Assembly: GCA_965197865.1 (NCBI GenBank)
Contig: CBDANZ010000005.1
Span: 682,001 to 746,000 of the forward strand
Direction of reading: 5' to 3'
Source: CBDANZ01 sp965197865
Lineage (GTDB): Bacteria > Acidobacteriota > Vicinamibacteria > Vicinamibacterales > CAVVIG01
Length of the DNA: 64,000 nt
The notes below the pieces were generated by a model. That model was given only the letters and a program-made list of their open reading frames with translations. It ran no database searches and was not told where the DNA came from. Both the position numbers and the translations under genes were made by a program. Shown one piece after another: positions 33,055 through 42,265 of this stretch. Position 1 is the stretch's first letter. Each line of letters opens with the position of its first letter.

Positions 33055-35588
33055 AGTTCGTGCTCGCCATGGCCGTCCGAGAGACGCGGTCGTCGTGGCG
33101 ACGGCTGCTGTTCTTTTTCGTCTGCATCGCCATCGGCGTGGCGTCAATTGTGGCGCTGCGGTCCGTGATTCAGAGCGCTCGGGTAACGTTCAGGCTTGAG
33201 GCCCGGACCCTCATCGCGGCTGATGTCCTGATCTCGACGAGACGGGAGTGGACCCCACAGGCGCGCGAAGCGATCGAACGGCAGCTGATCGCGGCGGGCG
33301 CGCTTGCCAAGACCGAGACAATCGAAACGCCCACGATGGTCCGGCCGGTTGACGGCAGCCGGCCCCTGGTTCGCATCGTGGAGTTGCGCGCGGTCGGCCC
33401 GGAGTTTCCACTCTACGGCGAAGTCGGCCTGGAGGGTGGTGGGGTGTATTCGCACCGACTCCTTCAGAACCGTGGTGTCTTGGTTCGCCCCGAGCTGCTC
33501 ACGGCGCTCGACGTCGGAGTGGGCGACAGTGTGGTGATCGGGCAGACGAGGTTCACGATTCGCGGCGTCATCACGGACGAGCCGGGCCGCCGCGTCGGCA
33601 ATTTCAGCCTCGGGCCGCGCGTTTTGATTGACTACGCCGACCTGTCCTCGACCGGTCTTCTGAGCGTCGGCAGTCGCGTCCGGCGCGTGATCCTCGTGCG
33701 CATCCCAGAAGCGCGCATCGAGCCGCTGGTGGACGCGCTCCGCGCGGAATTCAGGGAAGAATTCGTCAGCGCTCGGTCGTACCGAGGGGAAGACGACGAG
33801 ATCGGCCGTGATTTCGATCGAGCGGAGAACTATCTCAGCCTGGTCGGACTGGTGATCGTAATTCTCGGTGGCATTGCGGTGTCGAGCGTCACGCGCGTGT
33901 TCATCCTTCAGAAGATGCGGAGCATCGCAGTTCTCAAGTGCGTAGGCGCAAGAAGCGGCCAGATCATCGGCGTGTACCTACTGCAGGTGCTGGCGCTCGG
34001 ACTCGCCGGTGGGCTACTTGGCGTGGTGCTGGCCCGCGCCGTAATTGCGGCGATTCCGCTCGTGATCGGCGAGTCGACGCCGTTCGTTGCGGAGGTTGAG
34101 TTCGGCGTGACCTGGAGCGCGGCGATTCAGGGCCTGGGCGTCGGCGTGCTCGTGACGCTGCTGTTCTCGGTCGTTCCGCTACTGCAGGTCCGCCTGGTGA
34201 AACCGTCGCTGCTCCTGCGCGACGAGCCGGCGCACGGGCAGAGCCGCGACTGGGTGCGCTGGGGCGCGATCGCGGCAGTCACGGCGGCGCTGGTGGCGGT
34301 GACCGGTTGGCAGGCCGGGTCACCGCAGCTGGGCGCGATTGTCTCGGTCGGGTTCTGCGTCGTGGCGTTCGCGCTGCAGTTCACGGGCTGGCTGCTGGTG
34401 CGGGCGATCGCATCGCTGGCGTTGACGCCGTCGTTTCCACTCCGCCACGCGATCCTTCATCTTTCCCGTCCTGGCAACCAGACGCGCGTGATCCTGCTGG
34501 CGGTCGGACTCGCGGCGTTCTTCGTTGTCGGCGTGCGATCGCTGCAGGCAAATCTGCTGGAGGAGTTCGCCGTCCGGGTTCGCGAAGACGCCCCCGACAT
34601 GTTCCTGATCGATATCCAGCGCGATCAGGCCGACGGGATGCGCGCGTTCCTCGCCGATCCGTCTCGACTCGCGGGGCCGTTTCGCCTCATTCCGGTTGTC
34701 CACGCCCGCGTGACCGGCGTGTTCGGTCGCCAGACTAGGCTGGACGACCTGGAAGATGTTCGCGCGCACGGATCGCTGGCGCGCGAGTACACCACCACGT
34801 ACCGCGATCACCTCGAGTCCAACGAAAAGGTCGTCGCCGGCCAGTTCTGGTCCGGCCCTTCGGCCGACGCGGAAGTCTCGGTGGAGCAGAGGCTGCGCGA
34901 GCGTTTTCAGATTGAAATCGGCGACTCGGTTCGATTCGACATCCTGGGCCGCATCGTCAACGCGCGCGTCACTAGTATCCGTGAGGTGGATTGGCGCGAC
35001 TCGAGGGCTGGCGGCTTCATGTTCGTCTTCCGTCCCGGCGTGCTCGACCAGGCACCGCAAAACTTCATCGCGCCGCTCAAGGGACCCGTGCGCGCGGACG
35101 CCCGTGCGCGTTTTCAGCACGATCTCGTCCAGCAGTTTCCAAATGTGTCGGTGATCGACTTCCAGGAGATTCTCCAGACGGTTCGAGATATCATGTCCAA
35201 GGTGACGCTGGCTATCAGTGTCGTCGGCGGCCTGGTGCTCTTCAGCGGCGTGCTGATCTTGGTGGGCGCGGTCGCCATGACCAAGTTCCAGCGCGTCTAC
35301 GAAGCCGCAGTCTTCAAGACACTCGGCGCGAATACGAGAACGATCAGCAAGATGCTGCTGCTGGAGTACGGCGTGCTCGGGCTGCTGGCCGGTACCGTGG
35401 GTTCGCTCGGCGCCGTGGCGCTCACGTGGGGCGTCAGCCGCTACGCGCTGGACATTCCCTGGCGGGTGTTGGTCGGTGAACATCTGGCCGGCGTGGCCGT
35501 AACGGCCGTGCTCGTGGCTGCGATCGGCGTCCTTTCCAGCCTCGACGTCCTGAGGCACAAGCCGCTCGCCACCCTTCGCGCGGAGTAA
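33051..35588 (+). CDS. ybbP: FtsX-like ABC transporter permease (YbbP-type)
   Basis: 845 aa. N-terminal helix at about 17-37 (LLFFFVCIAIGVASIVALRS), a periplasmic domain, three helices at about 265-410 (VGLVIVILGGIAVSSVTRVF, VYLLQVLALGLAGGLLGVVL), a second pair of helices and periplasmic domain, then the last three-helix FtsX block (ISVVGGLVLFSGVLILVGAV, EYGVLGLLAGTVGSLGAVAL). This ten-helix duplicated layout is that of YbbP. It is encoded with YbbA and the TesA-like lipoprotein; lipid or lipoprotein handling at the envelope is inferred from that. Confidence 0.92.
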   Translation: MKFVLAMAVRETRSSWRRLLFFFVCIAIGVASIVALRSVIQSARVTFRLEARTLIAADVLISTRREWTPQAREAIERQLIAAGALAKTETIETPTMVRPVDGSRPLVRIVELRAVGPEFPLYGEVGLEGGGVYSHRLLQNRGVLVRPELLTALDVGVGDSVVIGQTRFTIRGVITDEPGRRVGNFSLGPRVLIDYADLSSTGLLSVGSRVRRVILVRIPEARIEPLVDALRAEFREEFVSARSYRGEDDEIGRDFDRAENYLSLVGLVIVILGGIAVSSVTRVFILQKMRSIAVLKCVGARSGQIIGVYLLQVLALGLAGGLLGVVLARAVIAAIPLVIGESTPFVAEVEFGVTWSAAIQGLGVGVLVTLLFSVVPLLQVRLVKPSLLLRDEPAHGQSRDWVRWGAIAAVTAALVAVTGWQAGSPQLGAIVSVGFCVVAFALQFTGWLLVRAIASLALTPSFPLRHAILHLSRPGNQTRVILLAVGLAAFFVVGVRSLQANLLEEFAVRVREDAPDMFLIDIQRDQADGMRAFLADPSRLAGPFRLIPVVHARVTGVFGRQTRLDDLEDVRAHGSLAREYTTTYRDHLESNEKVVAGQFWSGPSADAEVSVEQRLRERFQIEIGDSVRFDILGRIVNARVTSIREVDWRDSRAGGFMFVFRPGVLDQAPQNFIAPLKGPVRADARARFQHDLVQQFPNVSVIDFQEILQTVRDIMSKVTLAISVVGGLVLFSGVLILVGAVAMTKFQRVYEAAVFKTLGANTRTISKMLLLEYGVLGLLAGTVGSLGAVALTWGVSRYALDIPWRVLVGEHLAGVAVTAVLVAAIGVLSSLDVLRHKPLATLRAE

Positions 35589-35605
35589 GATCGCGCCGAA
35601 CCCAA

Positions 35606-35894
35606 CCGCGTCACGTCGACTGGGCCGATGCGACCGAAGCCATTCCGGCCTTCCTGACGGTTATTCATGATGCCGTTCGCGGTCGGCATTACCGAAGGCG
35701 TGGCGTTCGGGTTGATTGCGCACGTCGTGCTCAACCTGGCGTCGGGTCGCGGCACAGCCGTGCACCCGCTGCTGTACGTGTTCGCCGCGCTTTTCGTGGC
35801 GCGCTATGCGCTGCTCCCGGAGGGGCAACGTCAGGGTCAGGGCCCGCGGCCTATCCCCGAGCGGCCCGAGCGATCGGAGAGTGTTCTGATGTAA
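35606..35894 (+). pseudogene. C-terminal fragment of an NCS2 purine/xanthine permease (AzgA-like)
   Basis: Two frames together read VDWADATEAIPAFLTVI, then MMPFAVGITEGVAFGLIAHV, NLASGRGTAVHPLLYVFAAL. These are the AIPAFLT and MPFxxSIxEGIAFG blocks near the end of AzgA-type NCS2 permeases. A single extra base in ATTCATGATG separates them. The N-terminal three quarters are absent because the YbbP gene ends only a few bases upstream. Confidence 0.65.
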
Positions 35895-35944
35895 TGTTGT
35901 ACCAGTCCTCCTGGGGCTTGGAGAAGCGGGAGTCGAAGGTTTCG

Positions 35945-36280
35945 ATGGATGTGCCGACTTACAAGGACGCGCTTCTCAGAAAACGTGGCGAGATCCTGGA
36001 GACGGGAGGTATCAAGCCGCTCCAGGCATCGATGGAGAACAACACGCGCCAGGGCGACATGGCGGATCAGGCGACCGGCAACAACGAAGTCCACATTCGG
36101 CTCAAGCTGAAACAGACGGACGCGAAGATCCTGCAGGCGATCGAAGAGGCGCTCTGGCGAATCGAGAAAGGCACCTACGGTGCCTGCCGCGACTGCGCCG
36201 AACCCATCGCCGAGGCCCGGCTGAACGCCATCCCGTGGACGCGCGTCTGCATCACGTGCAAGGAAAAGCAGAACGTGTAA
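35945..36280 (+). CDS. TraR/DksA-type C4 zinc-finger protein
   Basis: 111 aa from the ATG preceded by GAAGG 5 bp upstream; another ATG at 35894 is in frame but poorly placed. An N-terminal coiled coil (KDALLRKRGEIL, RLKLKQTDAKILQAIEEAL) leads to a C4 zinc finger: YGACRDCAEPI and RVCITCKEKQ. The acidic residues at the coil tip are not the DxxDxA pattern of true DksA, so it may be a DksA-like protein binding RNA polymerase with other effects. The folK gene follows within 10 bp, suggesting a small operon. Confidence 0.85.
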   Translation: MDVPTYKDALLRKRGEILETGGIKPLQASMENNTRQGDMADQATGNNEVHIRLKLKQTDAKILQAIEEALWRIEKGTYGACRDCAEPIAEARLNAIPWTRVCITCKEKQNV

Positions 36281-36288
36281 CCACCCGG

Positions 36289-36867
36289 ATGCCGGTGACA
36301 GCGGCTCTCGCGCTTGGATCGAACCTTGGCGACCGCCGGTCGCACCTTGACTTCGCGGTCATTCGTCTCCGGTCCTTCTTGTCTGACCTTCGCGTTTCCT
36401 CGTACCGTGAAACGGCGCCGGTGGGCGTCACCGGCCGGCAGCCGGATTTCCTCAACGCCGCAGCCATTGGAGGTTGTACGCTGCCGGCCCGCGATCTTTT
36501 GGCGGCCCTCCTCGCAATCGAGCGCGAGCGGGGGCGCGAGCGGCCCGCTCTGGGTGCGCCGCGGACGCTCGATATCGATCTCGTGCTGTTCGGAAGCGAC
36601 GTGATGAACGACCCGTCCTTAGTTGTGCCGCATCCCCGCTTTCGGGGACGGCGGTTCGTTCTCGAGCCGCTTGCCGAGATCGCACCGGACCTTGTCGATC
36701 CGGTCACGGGTCGGACAGTGGAGCAGTTGCTCAGAGTGATGGCCGAGACGGGAAACTGGTCGTGCACGACCCGGTTACCCGGGTCTCCTACTCGAAGCGC
36801 AACGCGTCGATCGGGTCGAGACGGGCGGCCTTGCGCGCCGGGTAGAAGCCGAAAAAGATCCCGATGA
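36289..36867 (+). CDS. folK: 2-amino-4-hydroxy-6-hydroxymethyldihydropteridine pyrophosphokinase
   Basis: 192 aa. The HPPK signature is present: ALGSNLGDR at the N-terminus, RPALGAPRTLDIDLVLFG (the RTLDIDLL motif with catalytic Asp pair), HPRFRGRRFVLEPLAEI. It transfers pyrophosphate to the pterin in folate synthesis. The usual protein ends near residue 158 (LLRVMAETGNW); here about 35 residues rich in Arg and Ser continue, antisense to the converging macB gene, so the native stop appears lost. The DksA-like gene precedes it. Confidence 0.93.
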   Translation: MPVTAALALGSNLGDRRSHLDFAVIRLRSFLSDLRVSSYRETAPVGVTGRQPDFLNAAAIGGCTLPARDLLAALLAIERERGRERPALGAPRTLDIDLVLFGSDVMNDPSLVVPHPRFRGRRFVLEPLAEIAPDLVDPVTGRTVEQLLRVMAETGNWSCTTRLPGSPTRSATRRSGRDGRPCAPGRSRKRSR

Positions 36868-38014
36868 TCCCGGCGAAGGCGACCGCACCGATGACCCAGT
36901 CGGTCGGGACCAAGGTTGGCCATTGCAGCATCTGGGTCAGGAGCTGCGCGGTTCCGAATCCCAGGCCGACGCCCAGTAACCCGCCGAACATGCTGATCAC
37001 GACCGCCTCAACCAGAAATTGGAACAGCACGTCGCGGCTTTTGGCCCCTACCGCCATCCGCAGACCGATCTCCCGCGTGCGCTCGGTCACCGACACGAGC
37101 ATGATGTTCATGATGCCGATTCCGCCGACGATCAAGGAGACGAACGCGACGGCCGCCAACAACCCGGTCATGGTCTGTGTCGTTTGAGTTCGGATGGCAG
37201 CCAGGTCTTCCTGCGAGCGGATCATGAAGTCATCGTCATCGCCCGGGATCAGCTTGTGCTGTGCGCGCAGGACCTCGGCGATCTGTTCGGAGACCAGTCC
37301 TACCTCGTCGGCGGACGCCGCGGAGACCGTGATCCCCTGAATGTTCGTGCCGTCTCGTCCCCGCAGCTTCTTCTGTACCGTCGTGTAGGGTACGAAGATG
37401 GTGTCGTCTTGGTCTTCGCCCATCGCTCCGGATCCCTTGGGCGCCATGACACCGATGACCTTGAACGACTGCTTCCGAATCCGGAGGGTTTCGCCCACCG
37501 GGTCGACATTCGCGCCATACAGGTGCTCGCTCACGATCAAGCCGAGCACGGCGACCTTGGCTGCGCTCCTGACATGGGTCGCCGTGAAAAACGCACCGTA
37601 TTTCGTGGGCCAGAAGCGGATCAGCGGGAGCTCGACGTCGCACCCTTCGATCCGCGCGGACCAGTTCTGGTTACCCGCAATGACCTGGTCTCGGGTGTTG
37701 ACGCTGGCCGAGATGTATTGCACGCCCGGAACCTGCTTGCGGATCGCTTCCAGATCTTTCACCTTGAGCGTCGTGGCGGTTCCCATGCCACCGTGAACGC
37801 CACCCCGCCGGAAGTTTCCGGCGCGGATCATGATCAGATTGGTCCCAGCGGATCGGATCTGTTTCTCGATCGCAAACTGGGCGCCGCCGCCGAGCGCCAC
37901 CATGGTGATGACCGCCGCCACACCGATGATCATGCCGAGCATGGTCAGCATCGTGCGCATCTTGTTCCGGTTCAGCGCTTTCACCGCCACGCGAAGAATC
38001 ATGAAGAGGGACAT
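36788..38014 (-). CDS. MacB-type ABC permease
   Basis: 408 aa. One N-terminal helix (NKMRTMLTMLGMIIGVAAVI), a large periplasmic MacB-PCD domain (about 50-270), then three C-terminal helices (LLAAVAFVSLIVGGIGIMNI, FLVEAVVISMFGGLLGVGLG, WVIGAVAFAGIIGIFFGFYP) ending APRKAARLDPIDALRFE, the usual MacB end. The ATPase is a separate gene upstream, so this is the split version. It overlaps folK by 80 bp at the 3' ends. Confidence 0.93.
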   Translation of the reverse strand: MSLFMILRVAVKALNRNKMRTMLTMLGMIIGVAAVITMVALGGGAQFAIEKQIRSAGTNLIMIRAGNFRRGGVHGGMGTATTLKVKDLEAIRKQVPGVQYISASVNTRDQVIAGNQNWSARIEGCDVELPLIRFWPTKYGAFFTATHVRSAAKVAVLGLIVSEHLYGANVDPVGETLRIRKQSFKVIGVMAPKGSGAMGEDQDDTIFVPYTTVQKKLRGRDGTNIQGITVSAASADEVGLVSEQIAEVLRAQHKLIPGDDDDFMIRSQEDLAAIRTQTTQTMTGLLAAVAFVSLIVGGIGIMNIMLVSVTERTREIGLRMAVGAKSRDVLFQFLVEAVVISMFGGLLGVGLGFGTAQLLTQMLQWPTLVPTDWVIGAVAFAGIIGIFFGFYPARKAARLDPIDALRFE

Positions 38015-38050
38015 AGGAGACCCCGGCCTGATGTGATATACGTCCTGACC

Positions 38051-38854
38051 TTACGCGTGTTGACGAGTGCCTGCCGTCCGACGAACGTCGAGCTCAAGTT
38101 TCGCGTCCGGCGGCAAGCTCGCCAACTCGTCACGTGCAAAGCGCCGGGCGCCGGTTGGATGGTCCGTCAGAATCTTGCCGTCTCGGAAGCCGACGATCCG
38201 TGTACTATACTCGGCAATCTCCCGCTCGTGGGTGATGAGGAGCACCGTGATGCCCCGCTCCTCGTTCAGGCGCTGGAAGATGTCCATGATTTCTACGCTC
38301 GTCCGCGAGTCGAGGTTCCCGGTCGGCTCGTCGGCGAGCAGGATCGACGGGTCGGTGACGAGCGCGCGCGCGATGGCCACGCGCTGCTGCTGTCCGCCCG
38401 AGAGCTGATTGGGATGGTGATGCATCCGGTCGGTTAGTCCGACGATGGCCAGGGCTTCCTGCACGCGCCGGCGTCGTGCGGAGCCCTTCATGCCGCTCCC
38501 GTTGTACAACAGGGGTAGCTCGACGTTCTCCAGTGCCGAGGTCCGGGTCAGCAAGTTGAATCCCTGAAACACGAAGCCGATCTTCTTGTTGCGCACCGCG
38601 GCCAGCTCGTTGCGCGCCAGCTTGGACACGTCGGCGCCGTCCAGGAAGTATTGGCCGCTGGTCGGGTGATCGAGGCAGCCGAGAATGTGCATGAAGGTCG
38701 ACTTGCCGGAGCCCGATGGCCCGGTCACCGAGACAAAGTCACCGGCTTCGATCTCGATGGACACCCCACGCAGCGCACGGACCTCCACTTCACCGAGCGC
38801 GTAGACTTTCGTCAGGTCACGTACTGAAATCACGGGCATGGATGACCCACTCAC
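38051..38854 (-). CDS. MacB-type ABC ATPase
   Basis: 267 aa. Walker A GPSGSGKSTFMHILGCLDHP, Q-loop FVFQGFN, signature LSGGQQQRVAIARAL, Walker B ILLADEPTGNLDS and THERE switch His (LITHEREIAEYS). The C-terminal 40 residues (ILTDHPTGARRFARDELASL) extend beyond the minimal domain. It pairs with the FtsX-type permease that follows and with the adaptor just upstream to export peptides, macrolides or lipids. Confidence 0.93.
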   Translation of the reverse strand: MSGSSMPVISVRDLTKVYALGEVEVRALRGVSIEIEAGDFVSVTGPSGSGKSTFMHILGCLDHPTSGQYFLDGADVSKLARNELAAVRNKKIGFVFQGFNLLTRTSALENVELPLLYNGSGMKGSARRRRVQEALAIVGLTDRMHHHPNQLSGGQQQRVAIARALVTDPSILLADEPTGNLDSRTSVEIMDIFQRLNEERGITVLLITHEREIAEYSTRIVGFRDGKILTDHPTGARRFARDELASLPPDAKLELDVRRTAGTRQHA

Positions 38855-38860
38855 ACCGGG

Positions 38861-40465
38861 TTATCGCCGCCGCCCGAACGGCCTCTGAGGGATTAACGGC
38901 GAGCGGGCTGCGCCGCCGCCGGCCGGCCGACCCGGCCCTTCGTCTCCGATCGTCACACCTGTGACGAGCTCGGCACCGGATGCGATGCCTCCATGGAGGA
39001 GCTCGGAGAACAAGCCGTCCGTAATCCCCAACGTGACCTGTACGAGCTGGAGTGCCACCCCGTCAAAGAGCCAGACGCGACCGGGCGAGACGGTCGACGG
39101 GAGCGGTGCAAAGAGTGCGTCAATCGTCCGTGCTCCTCGTTCCACGGCAGGAATCGCCGGCTCCTGGTTCGCCGCGGCCAGCCGGCGCTGCTCACCACCC
39201 GGTCCACCCTGACCGCCCCCGGGTCCGCCGCCACCACCGAACTGCTGTCGCATCCGCTCGCGCTCCTCAGGCGACAGGTTCTGCATCCGTTCCATCATCT
39301 GGAGGCGCTCTTCGGGATCCATCTGTCCGCCTCCGAAGCTACCACCTGCCGGACCTTGCGCCGACCCTGGCGCGCCGCTCCCGGTAAACCCGCCTGGCGC
39401 CGGCTGAGCTCTCACCCCCGCCGCCGCATCCGCTGCTGCCGCGCTACCTCTTCTGCCTCCTCGGCCGCCTTGCAGCTCTTCCGGAACCGGCTGGTTCAAC
39501 GCGGCAAATATCTGAGGCGTTGGCCGGAAACGCAGCGCCACATTCGGGATGCGAACCACGTCGTCGCGCCGCGCGATCTCGAGCGTTACGGTGGCCGTCA
39601 TGCCTGGTTTGAGCTTGAGGGCGGGGTTGGGCACATCGATGACCGTCGCGTACGTGACGACGTTCTGCAGGACGACCGGCTCCAAGCGGATCTGCGAAAC
39701 CGTGCCGTCGAACTCCTCGGCCGCGTAGGCATCCACCGTAAAGGTCGCCGCTTGACCCGGTCGGATACGTCCGACGTCGGCTTCGTCGATGTTGGCGATG
39801 ACCCTCATCTTGGTCAGGTCGGCGGCCAGCACGAACAGCTCTGGCGCCGACATGCTCGCCGCCACGGTCTGTCCGACGTTGACGGCCCGTGAAATGACGA
39901 TGCCATCGATCGGAGCCCTAATGATGGTGTGCTGGAGATTGACCTCGTTTTGGTTGAGGGACGCCTCAGCCTGTGTCACTTGCGCTTCCGACGACTTGAT
40001 CTGGGCTTCGGCCGAGCGGACCACCACTTGCGCCGCTTCGAGCTCGGTCTGGGGAATCAGGTTCCTTGCGGCCAGTCCCTCCGCCCGAGCGAGATTGGTC
40101 TTCGCATTTTCGGCGGACACGCGTTGGCGCTCGACATCGGCCTGTGCGCGCACCAGGTTGGCCCGAGCCTGCTCGATCTGGGTCTGGAACAGAGACGGGT
40201 CGAGCCGGGCGATGACCTCTCCCTTACGGACGATCGAATTGAAGTCGGCGGAGAGATTCTGAATGATCCCCGACACCTGGCTGCCAACCTGGACGGTCGT
40301 CACGGCCTCCAGCGTGCCGGTCGCGCCGACGGTGTCGGCGATCACGCCACGGGAGGCCGTGATGGTCGTGACCGCCGGGATAAACTCAACCGTACGCATG
40401 CTGTAGTACGCGTACGCGCTAAAACCCAGGCCGACGAGGACAAGCGTGATGAGGGCCTTCTTCAT
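38861..40465 (-). CDS. MacA-like periplasmic adaptor with Gly-rich insert
   Basis: 534 aa. Membrane anchor at about 5-20 (ITLVLVGLGFSAYAYYS), lipoyl half (GATGTLEAVTTVQVGSQVSG), long coiled-coil hairpin (FQTQIEQARANLVRAQADVE to EAQIKSSEAQVTQAEASLNQ), barrel (FTVDAYAAEEFDGTVSQIRL). Residues about 320-450 are a low-complexity insert rich in Gly, Ala and Gln (including FGGGGGPGGGQGGPGG) with a helix QMMERMQNLSPEERERMRQ, unusual for MacA. It ends with a final barrel strand. It links the MacB pump to the TolC-like duct encoded upstream. Confidence 0.92.
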   Translation of the reverse strand: MKKALITLVLVGLGFSAYAYYSMRTVEFIPAVTTITASRGVIADTVGATGTLEAVTTVQVGSQVSGIIQNLSADFNSIVRKGEVIARLDPSLFQTQIEQARANLVRAQADVERQRVSAENAKTNLARAEGLAARNLIPQTELEAAQVVVRSAEAQIKSSEAQVTQAEASLNQNEVNLQHTIIRAPIDGIVISRAVNVGQTVAASMSAPELFVLAADLTKMRVIANIDEADVGRIRPGQAATFTVDAYAAEEFDGTVSQIRLEPVVLQNVVTYATVIDVPNPALKLKPGMTATVTLEIARRDDVVRIPNVALRFRPTPQIFAALNQPVPEELQGGRGGRRGSAAAADAAAGVRAQPAPGGFTGSGAPGSAQGPAGGSFGGGQMDPEERLQMMERMQNLSPEERERMRQQFGGGGGPGGGQGGPGGEQRRLAAANQEPAIPAVERGARTIDALFAPLPSTVSPGRVWLFDGVALQLVQVTLGITDGLFSELLHGGIASGAELVTGVTIGDEGPGRPAGGGAARSPLIPQRPFGRRR

Positions 40466-40551
40466 GGTGTCTGCTCTACTTCGGTCGCAGACAGCCTCGC
40501 GCGGCTGTCGGATTCGACCTAATCAGTCGGAAACGTCGCCGTAAACCCTCT

Positions 40552-42192
40552 CTAACCGCCGCCACCACCACCGGAGACAATTATAATCCGCGCCCCGGAC
40601 AGCGACGTCTGTTGGGCGCGCTCGAAGTCGACGAGCGCTTTCTGATAATCGAGCAGCGCCCGCAGCTCGGTGTCTTGAGCAGTGGCCACGTCCCGCTGGG
40701 CTTGCACGACGAAGAAGTTGGTCGACGTGCCGACCTCGAACTTGCTCTGCTCCGCGTCGAGCTGCTGCTCGGCCAGCTCGCGCGCAGATCGGGAGGCTTC
40801 GATCCGCTCGAGGATGCTCTCGAGTTGGACTGCGGCGTTGGTCACCTCCGTGGCGACCTGCAGCTCGAGCTGCCGGATCTGGACCTGGGTCTGCTGAGTC
40901 TGCACCCGGGCCCGCGCATACGCGGCGTCGGCCGCGCTCTGGCCGAGCGGGTAGCTCACCTGGACCTGAACGTTCCACATGGGGAACTGGGTGTCGACGA
41001 GTTGGTCGATCGCATTGCCGAATCCTCCCGGGATGATGGCGGAGACGTTGCCACCCAGGCCCGTTCGGAGGGTCTGCGTTCCGCCTTGACCCTGGAGCTG
41101 GTAGGTGCCGATGAGATCGACCGACGGGAGGGTGTCATTGCGCAGCGCGCGCAGATTGATGTCGTTGATGTCGAGTTGCCGTCGCGATCGGGTCAGGTCA
41201 GTCCGCTGATCCAATGCAGTTCGGATGGCCGCGTCCAGGTCGATCGGTTCGGGACTGAATGTCGGTAGGTCGGTCGATCGGACCTGCGCCAGCCATAATT
41301 CGTCGGTGGTGCCGTCGACGATGAGCCGCTTCAGCGCCAGTTCCGCAGTACGCAGGTTCTGTTCCGCCTGGGCAAGCGATTGTCGCCGTGCGGCGGCCTC
41401 CGACTGGGACTGGACGATGTCGATCGGCGCCATTGTGCCGATCTCGACGCGGGCGCGATTGTCCTGAATGAGCTGTTCCGCCAGCTCGAGCGCCTGCCGC
41501 TGAACCTCGACGGCCTGAACGGCATAGGCTAGGTCCCAGTACGCGTTGCGGACGTTGGCGACCGTGCTGGTCACGGTCTGCCGAAGGTCGACGTCGGAGA
41601 TCTCCCGATTGAGCCGGGTGACCTGCAACTGCTGGCGTGTGGAGTCGATCGCGAAGCCACGCAGCAGCGGCTGCGTGTAGGACGCCTGGAAATTCGAGCG
41701 GAAGCTCGGGTTGAACGTTAAAAACGCGTTGCTCGACTCGGTTCGCGTATTGTTCCAGCTGACCTGAAAGCTCCCGCCACCCCAGGGCACGGCTTGGTTC
41801 AACGAGCTGTTGACCGTGGCGGTATCGCTCACGACTCTCTGGCCGCCGTCGAGCTGCGTCTGGGACGGGTTCGTTCGTGAGGTGTTGCTGAACGACGTGG
41901 TGAACGTCGGGCGATAAAACCCGTACACCTGCGCCAGCGACAGGTCGAGCACTTGAGGGTTCAAGCGCTCGACGGCGATGTCAAGATTTCGCTCGAGCGC
42001 GCGTGCGATCGCCTCGTCGAGGGATAACTCGACTTGGTTGCTGGCCTGCGCGGGGGGTCGCTGGACCTGCGCTGTGGCCGGCTTGAGGATCTCCACGATT
42101 CCCTGGTCGCCCCCCCCCTGGGCGCCGACGGAAGGTGCGGCGAGGAACACGGCCATCAGGCCAGCGAAGAAGGGAAGTCTAACCAGCGACAT
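40552..42192 (-). CDS. TolC-like outer-membrane efflux protein
   Basis: 546 aa from the ATG 8 bp after CAGGAG (an in-frame ATG 15 codons upstream is weaker). A signal peptide (FFAGLMAVFLAAPSVGAQ) precedes two OEP repeats with long helices, for example LDEAIARALERNLDIAVERL and DAAIRTALDQRTDLTRSRRQ, and outer barrel strands (TFTTSFSNTSRTNPSQTQ). The C-terminus is Gly-rich (VSGGGGGG). First gene of the four-gene export operon. Confidence 0.92.
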   Translation of the reverse strand: MSLVRLPFFAGLMAVFLAAPSVGAQGGGDQGIVEILKPATAQVQRPPAQASNQVELSLDEAIARALERNLDIAVERLNPQVLDLSLAQVYGFYRPTFTTSFSNTSRTNPSQTQLDGGQRVVSDTATVNSSLNQAVPWGGGSFQVSWNNTRTESSNAFLTFNPSFRSNFQASYTQPLLRGFAIDSTRQQLQVTRLNREISDVDLRQTVTSTVANVRNAYWDLAYAVQAVEVQRQALELAEQLIQDNRARVEIGTMAPIDIVQSQSEAAARRQSLAQAEQNLRTAELALKRLIVDGTTDELWLAQVRSTDLPTFSPEPIDLDAAIRTALDQRTDLTRSRRQLDINDINLRALRNDTLPSVDLIGTYQLQGQGGTQTLRTGLGGNVSAIIPGGFGNAIDQLVDTQFPMWNVQVQVSYPLGQSAADAAYARARVQTQQTQVQIRQLELQVATEVTNAAVQLESILERIEASRSARELAEQQLDAEQSKFEVGTSTNFFVVQAQRDVATAQDTELRALLDYQKALVDFERAQQTSLSGARIIIVSGGGGGG

Positions 42193-42265
42193 AATTTCAA
42201 CTCCTGATTCGGGCGTTGGTGCATGAATAGGAAACATCCCGCAATGATCCCAACCGTGGCGGCCC

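Noticed and set aside
37019..38437. Forward frame of 472 codons opposite the MacB genes
   Set aside because: Shadow of two ABC genes with intact motifs.
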